Both the position numbers and the translations under genes were made by a program. Of a DNA stretch of 64,000 nucleotides, positions 44,501-56,100 are shown one piece after another. The notes under the pieces were generated by a model that saw only the letters and a list, made by a program, of their open reading frames with translations, ran no database searches and was not told the origin of the DNA. Position 1 is the stretch's first letter, and each line of letters begins with the position of its first letter. Origin of the DNA: Xenopus tropicalis (taxonomy: Eukaryota > Chordata > Amphibia > Anura > Pipidae); assembly GCF_000004195.4 (NCBI RefSeq), contig NC_030685.2, positions 52,962,016 through 53,026,015 of the forward strand, given 5' to 3'.

Positions 44501-47500
44501 TGTCTCCTATTAACTGAAGCTAGGTGACACTCTCCCATAAAAAAAATTATGTGTTTGCAGGAGTCTATGAACTGTTCAGGGATAGATTTGACACCTTTGA
44601 ACAGCAGCCGCCCTTTACTATTGATGAAGTAAAACTTTTTATAAATGCTAGCAGTATTAAATATTTCATTGTTATTTTATCCTTAGGCTCCTAGCAAAAT
44701 CATATAAAAAGAAACAGATTGTCAAACCAAAAACAACAAAGGGAAAGTTGCTACAGTTAACATTCTGCAACTTGTTAAGATGGACAGTCTTATAATTACA
44801 AACTACAATAGTAGATTAGATTGAGAAAGAGAATCTATAAGTTATATCCCACTGATAGGTCCTGAATCAATATATGAACAAATAACAACATATTTCAGTG
44901 AAATTAACAAAACATTTATTGGCTCAAAATTAAACAAACAACTCAAAATTAAACAATAAACATACCATACCAAACAATGGAAAGGTGCAGCCCAGTGTCT
45001 CATGGCACCCACTCTCCTAATGCGTTTTGCACCATTAAGTGCATCATCCTCTGATGAAGCACCCAAATGGTGCGAAATGCGTTAGGAGAGTGGGTGCCAT
45101 GAGACACTGGGCTGCACCTTTCCATTGTTTCGTATAGTATGTTTATTGTTTAATATTTTTATGGTAATATGAGTGGTAGATAAGTAGTTGTTACCTCAGA
45201 GATAAAGAACGCGGTGTGCTTTTCCTCAGCTGCTCTCTGCACAAATATATCAAAAGGCAGCGTTCTGAAACACAAATATGGAAGAAAGAAACTTTTACAT
45301 CAGGACTTTTAGCATTTTACAAACAGCCAAATGTCTTCCATATTACTGAGGATTACTCAGGATTGCTGATTGGTTGATTAAATGAACTGCATCTCAGTAT
45401 TCCCAGTCTCTCCAGTCTGCAGTCTCCATAGTCTTATGAATTATCATAGCTAACACATTTACAGCACAGCAAGATAACTAGTGACACTGTACAAACCATA
45501 TTCTAGCAACAAACAGCACACTTTACACCATACAGTGCATTGTTGACTTTTATTGGGTACAGAGCTATGTGCAGAATTATATGTGTAAAAAACTAAATAT
45601 AGAAAGTGTGTGAACATTATATAGTGCCTAGCATCAATACTTGGCCTATCATTTGTAATTTGTGTACAAGACATAGTGAATTTCAATATAATGAGCAACG
45701 AAAGCCTGTAAGTTATAGGTAAAATAGACTTATGGACTTATTTGTAAACATTTGAGACAAACATAACCAGTGATGTTGCCCATAGCAACCAATCAGCAAT
45801 TACATTTGAACAGTCACCTACAAGTTAGGATCTGATAGGTTGCTATGGACAACATCACCAGTGATATTCGTCTCCAATGTTAATAAATACACCCCCAAGT
45901 GTAAAAGAAAGATTTCCTTTCGCTTGCTGAGCTTGTGCTTACTTTTTTCCCCAAGACCAATATCTCAAAGTGCAGTGAGCTCCCCAATGATGAAGTATAA
46001 GACTTCTCTGCTGGCCACCGATGCTCTCATATATATTTTTCCTGCTAACTGCGGCACTTAATAAACATTAGACAAGCATATGTTGCACTTTGTGCAGCCA
46101 CTACTTTATCCAATTATTTTCTTCCTTTTTACAAACTTTAATGCATACAGATGTTTGGGTATATTTAGTTATATATCGAGTGCAAGATTATAGCTGGTAG
46201 ATACTGTTAAAGTGAAACTGTTGGGCAGTTTTGATTGTAGATATGTTTATTCGTACAGAGTATACAGACAGTCCTGACGGAGCTGTCTCCAAAATGATAC
46301 TCTGACTATTGTCACAAAACATGCTCATAATATAGTAGGCTCTAAAACACTTATTAGTAGTTAGCTGTTATCTCTAAAAGCAGTGGGGCCCAGTTGGCCA
46401 ACACAACAAGGACCCTCAATTAAGTAAACACAATGGGTGGAGGAGCCTTAGGGCTCTGGCACACGGGGAGATTAGTCGCTACAAATCTCCCTGTTCGCGG
46501 GCGACTAATCTCCCCGAGTTGCCATCAGTTGCCATCCCACTGGCGACAATGTAAGTCGCCGGTGGGATGGCACATGCGGTGGCGCGAGGCAACTTCGGCG
46601 ATTTGCCGAAATCGCCTGTGCAGCGTGTGCCATCCCACCGGAGACTTACATTGTCGCCGGTGGGATGGCAATTCGGGGAGATTAGTCGCCCGCGAACAGG
46701 GAGATTTGTTGCGGGCCACTAATCTCCCCGTGTGCCAGAGCCCTTAAGTACATTTGAGGCCTCTCTGTCAGGCGGACTAAGCAAAACTCAAACATAGCTT
46801 TTTAACAGAAAAGCAACTTAATCATATTTCAAAACACTCTAATATTAAATGATATGAACAAGATGGAGTTAAGAAAACAAGATGGTTTCTGTTTTCTTTC
46901 ACAATACCATATATAAAATGTGGAAAATGCCTAATCAAGTGACATGGACATTCCTAATTAACACACAGATTACAATTTCTCTAGCTCCTTCGCATTCCTT
47001 AGGAATCACCTGTACAAGAAGTTCTTCCTGATAAAGTCCATTTGAGGGAGTTCAGATACATGAATCTTCACCTCTTTGCTTCCTCCTGTCTTGCTTATAT
47101 AGTCCACAGTCCATTTTGTGCTGCAAGCTCCAAGATGCAGGCCTTTCACAACAACTGGTTTTCTCTGAAAATCAAATAATTGTTGGATATAGTACATCTA
47201 TGGACTTTGAAAAAACAGCATTCCAATGCATTAAACACAGTGACAAAGAATTTTGTAATAGTACAGAAAGGATGTAAAATTGAAAACAACAAATATGTAG
47301 GTGTTTTCCACCGCTTTACCCTAATGTAGGTTAAATGCACTTTACTGTCAAAAAATATATTTCCTCTAACACAAATAAATCTAATTAATGCCAGGCATGT
47401 GTGATTCCCCCCTCTGTGGACGCCTATTAGCAGTACCACCTTGCTTGCTGTCCCAATAGTTTCATTCAGCTATCTACTGGATAAGAGATGGACAACCACA

Positions 47501-48150
47501 AGGCAGAAACACTGTCTAATCAACACACTTATACTCTGCAACAAAAACAAGCTTTTGAGAGATCTAGGCACAATAAACCTGTGAGTTTTACCAGCAAACC
47601 ATATGGTATGATGCCCTTTGACGACTGTGGTACACTCAATGAAAACCATGGCACTCATGCCACCTTTGCTCCCCTGTCAGTGCTTTGTATTGAAATGAAT
47701 AGGAAATGCTAAAATTCCTGAGCAGTGCCCTTCTCTTGTCACCAGCAACAACCAAAGGCAGAACACATTTATCTTTTTAATAGGAAGCAGTGAGAATGTT
47801 GCTCTCTCAAAGAGTGACTGCATTTTACAATGAAAACAAAACTCCCTCTAACAGTGCAGTTTTTCTTTTTAGTAAAAAGTAAATTTTTAGAATTAAGCAA
47901 AAAACAATATTACAGTATTACTCCGATGAAAATTACTTTGTATGTTAAAAAATAAATCTCTGCTGTGAAGGTTGTGATTTCATCAACACATAAGCGAGAC
48001 TACAACTTAATTACATACAGCTTGAAAAATATAGGACTAAAGATTAGTAACTATAAATGTATTTACCAAGGGATAAATGTCCTGGAGAAACCTGTCTCTA
48101 TCAACATTTGTGTACTCAGGCAAAGAGATTTTCTGCTGCTTGATCTCCAT
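38521..48150 (-). CDS. tyw5: tRNA wybutosine-synthesizing protein 5, JmjC hydroxylase
   Basis: All eight coding exons are present on the minus strand: 48150-48067 (start ATG), 47164-47010, 45264-45195, 41517-41473, 40951-40814, 40500-40413, 40152-40036 and 38777-38521 (TAA). Lengths sum to 954 bases, 317 residues, against 315 in human as recalled. TYW5 is an Fe(II)/2-oxoglutarate dioxygenase that hydroxylates wybutosine at position 37 of tRNA-Phe. The JmjC iron ligands are visible as His162 and Asp164 (WTHYD) and His237 (LWFH). Other conserved blocks are [34 protein letters not shown] and [12 protein letters not shown]. The exon carrying the ATG begins at 48155 behind a TGTGCAG acceptor, so at least one noncoding exon lies upstream, probably in the promoter shared with maip1. 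Introns hold a Tc1-like element, a foldback and MITEs. No frame damage was seen. Confidence 0.97.
42836..44346. mobile_element. Tc1-like transposon, about 1.5 kb, flanked by TA
   Basis: The element starts CAGTGG(A/C)TATAAAAAG and ends with its inverted copy, and the target TA is duplicated at 42834-42835 and 44347-44348. The terminal inverted repeats extend roughly 200 bases each (through GTGCACACCCT on both sides) with few mismatches, as in inverted-repeat/direct-repeat Tc1 elements. It lies in a tyw5 intron, between the exons at 41473-41517 and 45195-45264. The termini look well preserved relative to the decayed gene inside. Confidence 0.93.
43047..43956 (-). pseudogene. Broken Tc1-like transposase
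   Basis: Minus-strand fragments in different frames match a Tc1 transposase. The N-terminal DNA-binding part begins [18 protein letters not shown] at 43956 and includes [19 protein letters not shown]. The catalytic part has [11 protein letters not shown] near 43550. The C-terminal part has [16 protein letters not shown] near 43260. The segment that normally carries the second catalytic Asp (QDNDPKH) is missing or scrambled between 43263 and 43380, and there is at least one frame change. It cannot make an active DDE enzyme. Confidence 0.9.
44950..45152. repeat. Foldback with 87-bp arms in a tyw5 intron
   Basis: 44950-45036 and 45066-45152 are reverse complements at 82 of 87 positions (AAAGGTGCAGCCCAGTGTCT is exact in both). 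The 29-base centre plus right arm holds CTGATGAAGCACC..GGTGCGAAATGCG, discussed as a hammerhead-like motif. No element family was recognised. Confidence 0.88.
45733..45897. mobile_element. MITE of the CATCACYGGTGATG family
   Basis: ACCAGTGATGTTGCCCATAG at the left mirrors CTATGGACAACATCACCAGTG at the right around CAATTACATTTGAACAGTCA; ends with TTAATAAATACACCCCC. Intron between tyw5 exons 2 and 3. Confidence 0.75.
46451..46743. mobile_element. TTA-flanked MITE (PIF/Harbinger-like), copy 3
   Basis: A 293-bp foldback in the tyw5 intron before the exon at 45195, termini GGGCTCTGGCACACGGGGAG / inverted copy, flanked by TTA at 46448-46450 and 46744-46746. It shares the GGGAGATTAGTCGC and GCCGGTGGGATGGCA blocks with the other copies. 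Confidence 0.9.
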
Positions 48151-48634
48151 AATACCTGCACAGGTAAGAGGTAAAAGTAATTTCTCATGATGTTGGATCC
48201 AAAATATTAAAATACAGACTATTACTAGATGTATACTAGATGTATACATGGGGCTGAATGATTGGATTGCAACATTGCACTGAAATCTGATCTGACTGAC
48301 AAAATTAGAGCACTTTTCCATGGGATTAGTTCAGAGAATCAATCTAAAGTTAGCTCTAAAAGGTCAACTGTAGTAAGACTAAAGATTTAAACGTTAGAAA
48401 TTTAGTTTCAGAAGTAGCGTGGCACGCAGTATCCTTAGTGCCACGTATGCGAATGACTGAATATTGAATTTTAGTATTCTGTTACTTTTTTAATGAGGGT
48501 TAAGCAAGAGGCCTTTTAATGTGGACAACTACAAAATATATACATTACAAGGTTGATTATGGGTCAGGCAGGTCCAGACTGGCAATCTCCTGGATTCTAT
48601 GATGCCACAGACAGTCACTAGTTATTGGGCTGGT

Positions 48635-48650
48635 GGGGGGGGGGGGGGGG
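48635..48650 (+). repeat. G16 homopolymer
   Basis: Sixteen G following GGGCTGGT. The preceding bases from 48567 (CAGGTCCAGACTGGCAATCT) resemble an inverted, partial copy of the hAT-like element at 51060-51174. Confidence 0.85.
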
Positions 48651-49089
48651 TGGCTGTTTGGGCCTCTGTGTACTTCAAATGCGAGGGTCTTCTGTCAGTT
48701 CCTATGCATCCAAGTGGTGATTTCCTATATATGCCTTAAGCATTTTTATTTCAAAGAAGTCCAGTTTTTAAAGAGGAAATTTATCTTAGGCAAAAGGCAC
48801 ATGGAGTATTTTGCCAGAAGAATAATGCCTGTTACTACCATCATGACTACCACTGACTTAAATGACAGCTATCACCATCCCATTTCAGCTCAACAAAGAA
48901 CGTGCCATTCGAGAAGGTGCTAGGTTAAGTTTTGGAATCATTTCATTTCTATTTTGCTTCTACTGACCCTGATTTAATAAAGCACAAGGAAAGCGTTGTT
49001 CACTGGGAGAGTGCCAATTTGTTAGGCTTACAGCTGTTTCAGGAAAAGGAGATTTAATCAGAGGATAGGTTTTTATTATTTTACATTTT

Positions 49090-49190
49090 CAAACCATTGT
49101 CTGGTTGCTAGGGTCTGCGTGACCCTAAATAGCGGGCCACTCTTTAATATTCTACCTAGATAGCTGCAGAACAAAAGTGAAGTTAGAGAA
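49090..49190 (+). mobile_element. Internal fragment of the AAAGGGGTGGTTCA repeat
   Basis: CTGGTTGCTAGGGTCTGCGT and TAGCTGCAGAACAAAAGTGA resemble the interior of the copy at 53751-54175. Confidence 0.5.
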
Positions 49191-49780
49191 TTAAAAAAAA
49201 CAAGTACTAAATATATATGCCCATATCACACTAAAAATAATTTGAAAGCAAATAAAAGAAAGATTTTGTAACTCTAAAGAAAAACTATGAACCAGTTGAG
49301 AATTTGCTTTCTGACCAAGACATCAACAGCACATTTTTAGCCAGGGAACAAGTTGTAACTTCCATCACCCTGTGGCAATCAATACATTAGACAGAACTAC
49401 TTCAATTTAATTGTACAACCCCACAGCCCAGTAAATTATATTGTTAGTATATTTGCTTTTTCAGAACTGGATCTGATTTACTTAGATGGAAATGACAATG
49501 CAGTTATTTATTGCACCCAATCAGATCTTTGGTATAATTGTCTAACGGATGGTGAGCTGAGAAAAACTATTTGCTGATTGGTTACCACATTGGAACAATT
49601 CAGCGCCAGTGAACTATACAACAAGAGAACGCTGCGCCTGTGAGTCCAGCAGTAACAGGAGATGTACAATAACCTCTATTCCAATAGGATGCATTAAATA
49701 AATATAACGCAATTAAACATAAACCTTCTTAATAATGCATTCACCATCCTATCCTTATAGGCTCAACTGCATGTTTCCGC

Positions 49781-50196
49781 TTTATGTACCGGAAGTGTCT
49801 CAGTTGTCCGTTCAGCAATATTTTCCGTAGTAAAATCGCTATGGCAGATTTGTTGCGTTCCGAACACAAGGCTCACATGTCCCATCAACTGTGCATTACT
49901 TTTTTTGCAATGAGCCATAAGAAATGATTTGCTATTTAACAGTAATCAGAAAAAAAACGCATGTATAATGTTTTCGCACAGATTTATTGCAAGACATGGT
50001 TTCATTCGCAAAGTATCGATCCTGGCTCCAGTTACAGCTCGTAGTGCCACCTGACAGCTACAGCCTTACCGAGAGAGTGCTGGAATTCGTCGTTCTACAG
50101 CAGCCGAAAAGCCAAAGGATAGCCGTACCTCATTACCAGACAGGAACCTGTTGTAGTTGCGTGTTTCCGGGTGGGACTGGTTATCTTGTGCACAGG
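49781..50196. promoter_or_regulatory. Shared tyw5/maip1 promoter interval
   Basis: tyw5 (minus) and maip1 (plus) are head to head, with start codons 48150 and 50197. The interval just before maip1 exon 1 carries a consensus ETS/GABP-type site CCGGAAGTG at 49789-49797 and a second inverted TTTCCGGG at about 50164. It is richer in CpG than its surroundings and free of recognised repeats. ETS sites are typical of TATA-less bidirectional housekeeping promoters for mitochondrial and tRNA-modification genes. The transcription starts themselves cannot be read from the sequence. Confidence 0.5.
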
Positions 50197-53100
50197 ATGC
50201 GATACTCTGTGCTTCTTTTGTCCCGGTTATGTGCCCGGAGATTTCTTTGGCCCCAATGGGGAGCTCCCCTTGTGTCCCAAGCACAAGTTCCCCGCCCCGC
50301 AGGTATCCCAAGCCCAAGCCGGGGGTACAGCAGCAACAGCGGCACCGGGAGGCGGAATGTGCTAGTAGTTGGGCTGCCCAACCCGGTCATCTGGTTTCGG
50401 AGCAGAATCTATTTCTTCCTGATCAGAGCCTACTTTGACAGAGAGTTTAACATTGAGGAGTTCACAGATGGTGCCAAGCAGGTGGGCAAAGTGATTAATT
50501 CAAAAATGGTCACGGTTTTGGTTTTTTTTACCTGTGTTTCTCCACTTCTGTCTTCCAAGTGTCCCTGATGTTCCTTGTATGCCTTTTCCTTCCAATGAGC
50601 CCATAGGCTTCATCTTTGACGGGTAGAATTAAAAACTACCTATGTGTAAACATGCCTGTATGTAGTCACGGTATTGCAGGGAGACATCCTGAACAGCCCA
50701 TTTTTTCTATGACATTACTGCCCCAATGCCATTAGGATGATAATGAGTATGTCAGGTCTGAGATCCAAAACAACTCAAAAGTATAAAATACACAAAGGCC
50801 CAATATAAAGTACCAGTCTATGGCAGTTTACAGTAGTTCTGAGTTTCCATATTAGGCCATGATAATGGTGCATTCCAGCCAATTCTAAAGCTTTATTTTA
50901 TTTCATTTTGTTATATAGGCGGAATTAGGTTAAAAAATAGAAATTGTCAAATATGTGCTGTAAAATTACGATTAAAATGAAAATTTGACAGGTTGCTGTG
51001 GGTTACTGCACAAGTTATTAAACGATTAATTAATAAATGAGCCTGGTTGTGCATGAGTGCAGGACTGACTGGGATTCAGCCCCCCACCAGCCCACTAAAT
51101 AGTGACTATCTATGGCATCTTAGAGCATCCCTTTTGGCATTTGCTAGAATTTACAGATTGCCAGTCTGGACCTGCTTGAGTAGGGGGCATGCAGAGCTAT
51201 GGGAGCACAAATAATGATGAGTGTTACAGGATTGCATAACTTACTGATTTGTAGTCCAGGGATGCACCGAATCCAGGAATTAAGCTGAATCCCAGCACTT
51301 TTACAGGGACAGTATTCACTGAAATCATATTTAACAAAGAGCTTATGTGTCCAAATTCTTAATGAATTGGGGCAGATTTATTTAAAAGCTAGTTGCCCCT
51401 TTTTCATGATTCTTTTTAAGAAAAAACATGCAATATGCATGCAAGTATTTTCCGAACCCTCAAAGTTAGAATTTATTAAAGAAACAATCATGTGAAAAAG
51501 TTGCCAGGAAAAACATGGCATGTAAAAGTTGTTGGGTTTTTATACAAGTCAAAGGGAATTGCCTCAAACAACCCTATTTATTTTCCAAGTTTATTAAAAC
51601 ATGCCAGATTTTAAAGGAATACTGTCATGGGAAACATGTTTTTTAGGGCATAATTGCCCTATCCTGCACACCGTTTATTATTTTGAATGCCTTATTACAA
51701 AATATCTGCTAAAACTTGGCTTCCTGGCATTTTAAATAGGGCGATACGGCGATGCAGAAGAAGCAGAATCCACTATGCGACAATCGACTTCTCCTCCTAG
51801 CCTTCTGTATAGGAAGGAGTCGGGCTAGGATCGATCAATCGATCGTCGCATATCCATATCGCCCTATATCAAATGACCGGAAGCCAAGTTTTAGCAGGTA
51901 TTTTCTAATAAAGCTTTCAAAATAATAAATGATGTGCAGGATAGGGCAATTACTGGAGCAGGGTAGAATAGATTTTTTACTTAAAACATTTTAGTGTTAC
52001 TTTTCCTTTAAATTCCTTCATCTATCTTTTTATGGGCCAAGCTAACATTATTTTTGCACCCAGGGTGAAAAAGGGAGATCACCTTCGAACTGTATTCAAA
52101 CCAGCGCCATCAGGATTTACAGTCCTTGCTCTTCCACTGAGCTATCAAAGGGATCGTAATTTGCAACTTTGCAACTTAGTGGTATATTTATTGTGCTGTG
52201 TAAAAAGTGTAATGAAGCATTACTGGTGATGTTGCCCAGGGCAACCAATCAGCAATTACATTTCAACAGTTAGAAAACCAAAGCAAAGCATCTGATTTGC
52301 TGCTATGAGCAACATCACGGGCAATGGTTTACTCGACTTTTTACACATCATGATAAATATTACCTGTAGACTGGCTCCTTTGTCCTATTCGCATATTAAG
52401 TAGCAGAGGGGTTGGGAGATCCGACCTGGCTCACAGTTATGGCTATGGCACATGTAGAGTTTAGTAAAATCTGCTCTAATGGGGACTAATACAATAATGC
52501 TTTCCCACTAGCAATAATGTAAATCACCAGTGGGAAAACATACACATTTTCTCAGTGTTCCAAAGTAGCCCAGAGTTTCCTCAGAAGGCAACTTCAGGCT
52601 TTGTGCATGTGGGCATTACAGGAAAAAGCCTTCCTCAAAGTGTTGCCACGAAGTAGGAAGCATAGAATTGTGAAGAATATCATTGTGTGTTGTCACCTTA
52701 ACCTTAAAACCTGAAATGGAACCAAGATATCTGCCCCCAAAGAATGGGAAACAGCCCCAGACTATTATTCTTTTTCAGCAAAACTTCACCATCTGCATTA
52801 TTTATGCAGGTAGGTTATGCTCTCCAGGCACAATTGTTCCCTTTAAGCCACAACAAATTGTGCACACACAAAGAATTTGTGCCAAAACACAACATTTTGT
52901 ATATATTCTGACCTGAGCATACAGATTTAAAGAATGTGCATGCAGGTTTAAAATGTTCTCACAAAAGAATTTTCTTTTGCACACATAGCCAAGAAGGAAT
53001 TAGAGGGAACATTGCTGTGAGGTTACATTTATTCTTTATGGCTTATCTAATCATTCATTTCCTATCTGTCTGTCATTATGACTTCCAAAACTTCCAAGCT

Positions 53101-56100
53101 GCAGAACAAAAAGTTGGCGAGTAACCAAAAAAGAAGATATGAAAAAAATGAAGACCAATTAAAATGATCAGTATTATTAATACCCAGTGTTCCATACTGT
53201 CTACTGTTCTAAACTAACACTGAGTTGTTTTTTCTTTTTTTTTTTTTTTAAGGCTTTTACATTGGTTTCCAAGTTGCTGTCTCAATGTAAATTTGATGCG
53301 TTGCAGAATCTCATTAGCGGGGAGGTATGTAATTTTCTTTACACTGGTAAGATAGTTTAAATAATTCATTTGTTTCCTTTTTGTTTTGCAGAAGATGTAG
53401 GTGGGGGAATGTACAGTATGGGGAATTATGCCTCTGAGTGGCCCAAAGTGTTTGTTTGATTTGCTAATTTAGCTCTTTGGAATTAAATGTCACTTTTAGA
53501 TAGAGAAAGACAAAAGTGACTGAGCATAGGCAACATACCCCAGTTTGAACAAAGGTTGACTTAACACATTTCAAATTCCTTTGGTGACACGCTGTTGATC
53601 TGTTTCCTTGTGGAGCAAACTGGTAATTAGACTGGTGGGGTGAATGCAGGTTTGTGGTGTTCTTTACTATCAGGGATACTGTCCTCAGCCACAATGAGTA
53701 GGCACTGCAAGAAATACTAGCCATGCCTACCAGTGCTCCCCCCTTCACATAAAGGGGTGGTTCACCTTTAAGTTAACTTTTAGTATGTTGTAGAATGGCC
53801 TATTCCTAGCAACTTTTCAGTTGTTTTTCATTATTTTTTTTTTTTTTTATAGTTTTTGAACTATTTGCCTTTCTCTTCTGCCTCTTTCACTGACCCCAGC
53901 AGCCAAAAACTATTGCTCTTTGAGGCTATAGTTTTATTATTATTGTTGCTTTTTATTACTTATCTTTCTATGCAGGCCCTCTGCTATGCATATTCCAATC
54001 TCTCATCTAAACCACTGCCTGGTTGCTAGGATAAATAAGACTCTAGCAACAGATAGCTGCTAAAATACCAAATGGAGAGCTGCTGAACAAAAAGCTAAAT
54101 AACTGAAAAAAAACATAAAAAATGCAAATTGTCTCAGAATGTCAGTGTCTACATCATATTAAAAGCTACCCCATACCTTAAATGTACAACATATCTTAAT
54201 TATTGCAATCAATTATTCTGTTCATTTTAGTTCATTTAATTAGAGTTTACATTTAAAATAAGACTGAACCAAGAATAAGGCTACACCTTATATTATGGCT
54301 TCAGTACCAGACCCAGGCCTCCACAGTGGAGCTTTTTCCCTCTGCACCTTCTGCCAGTAGCTCCCTATCTTGTTTTCTGCTGTTTCACAGTACATAATAT
54401 GTGCTGCTGTTAACTACCTAAGCTTGGGGTCTGGTTCACATGATAAAATATAGACACTATAAAGTCCATAAATGGAGCTGCTAAACCCCTAGGTCAGTAC
54501 TATATTTTTTATGCAGCATTTCTAGTCCTATTCTTTTTTAGGCTTTAGTTCTCACATAGTGACGATGATACAATATCTCACTTGATGTTAGGTAGAGCGT
54601 CATTTCTTTGACACCCGGCTGCACCATAGCAACTGCTAAAGTACTGTGAACATTGCAGTGCTGGTATAAATACTGCAAGGAGACATTTCCTCTTGTTTTT
54701 TATTTTGTGGGTACTAGCATAAACATAAGGCTCCACCTGTAGTGTGATGTAATATATAAGGAATTCATAAAATGTGCTAGGTACATTTGAGTGTAACTTC
54801 TTCTGGGTCAGGGTATGATGTTAATTGTGAACAATTTCTCTAAAGTTGTTTATAAATGAGTGATCATAATTAAAGTCTTCATTTGATTTCCATATGCATA
54901 TAGGTACATCTTCTAACTTTAAAAAAGCTGCTCATAGTTAGCTATGTGCCAGGGTGCCCCTGATATAGGCACATCTATGCCATTTGCTGTCCACAAATAT
55001 AACAAAAGTAGTAATAACTGTGGTGTGTTCTGGACTCTTCATACCAAGAGATCAGATGATGAAATTTTGATTTGTTTCATTTTTGTTTTTCCTGTTGTTT
55101 TAGCTCCTAGAAGATATCAAGGAAAAATGTTCTTCCCTTTCTGACAACCACAGGAATGCTTTGGCAGCACATTTAGATGAAATCATGTATACAACCACAG
55201 GCGATGTTGCTATTTATTATGATGATAATGGTATGTGTGACATGAATAGATCCCTACCATGCTGGATTCAAACATCATTAGAAATATCCCTTTATAACGC
55301 AGAAGATGTTACAGTTTTAGGGAAAAACCTAGACCTGTTTAAAGTCATTTCTGGAAACTAGGGAGATTCCCCACTGGAGACAAAGCATCCCGCGTGCCAT
55401 CACCCTTAAACAACACAACTGCTCTTTCAATGATCTGCATAATAAATGTTCCTTGTATAAATTTCAAGATACACTTGTGTGTAATCTTGTCAACCTCTGT
55501 AGTCAATATAGTATTAATTATAAGTTGTGGAACTGCAGTCCTTATGTTATCCAGTAATATATGGAGGGAACCATATTCATATTGTTATGTTACATTATTT
55601 TGCTTTAATGTTCTAAAATGTGGACTGAAATTATTAAAATGTTCCTTTCTTTATTCCAGGAAGGAAGTTTGTTAGCATTCTGATGCGCTTTTGGTACCTA
55701 ACATGTGCTGAGCTCCCAGATGACCGTTTGGAAGGAACCAAAGTTTTTCAGTTTATCATGGGAGATGAGAATACAAAGAACACAAAACGTCTTCTCACTG
55801 CAAACTATGAGTAAGAACACTATTGGTGATAAAATACAGTAGCAATTAATAAATTAGGGCAACTGTAAGTGAATTTACTAAATTAACTTAAATCCACACT
55901 GCAGATACTAAGGGGCAGATTTATCAAAATGTGAGGTGGCTACTTACAACAGAAGTGTATTTATCATATGGTGAACTTTAAGGGGACCATTTAGTAACAG
56001 TCTGACTTTTATTTTTTTTTTTTGCCAGATTTTTAGCAGATTAAGTCACAAAAAAAAAAGTTGAGGCTTTTCCGAGATTTATTATGCATCAAACTGGCTA

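Noticed and set aside
48410..48460. Short GTGGCAC..GTGCCAC hairpin as a miRNA precursor
   Set aside because: The stem is only seven bases; too short.
50066..50390. Minus-strand frames opposite maip1 exon 1
   Set aside because: Shadows of the GC-richer maip1 first exon and promoter.
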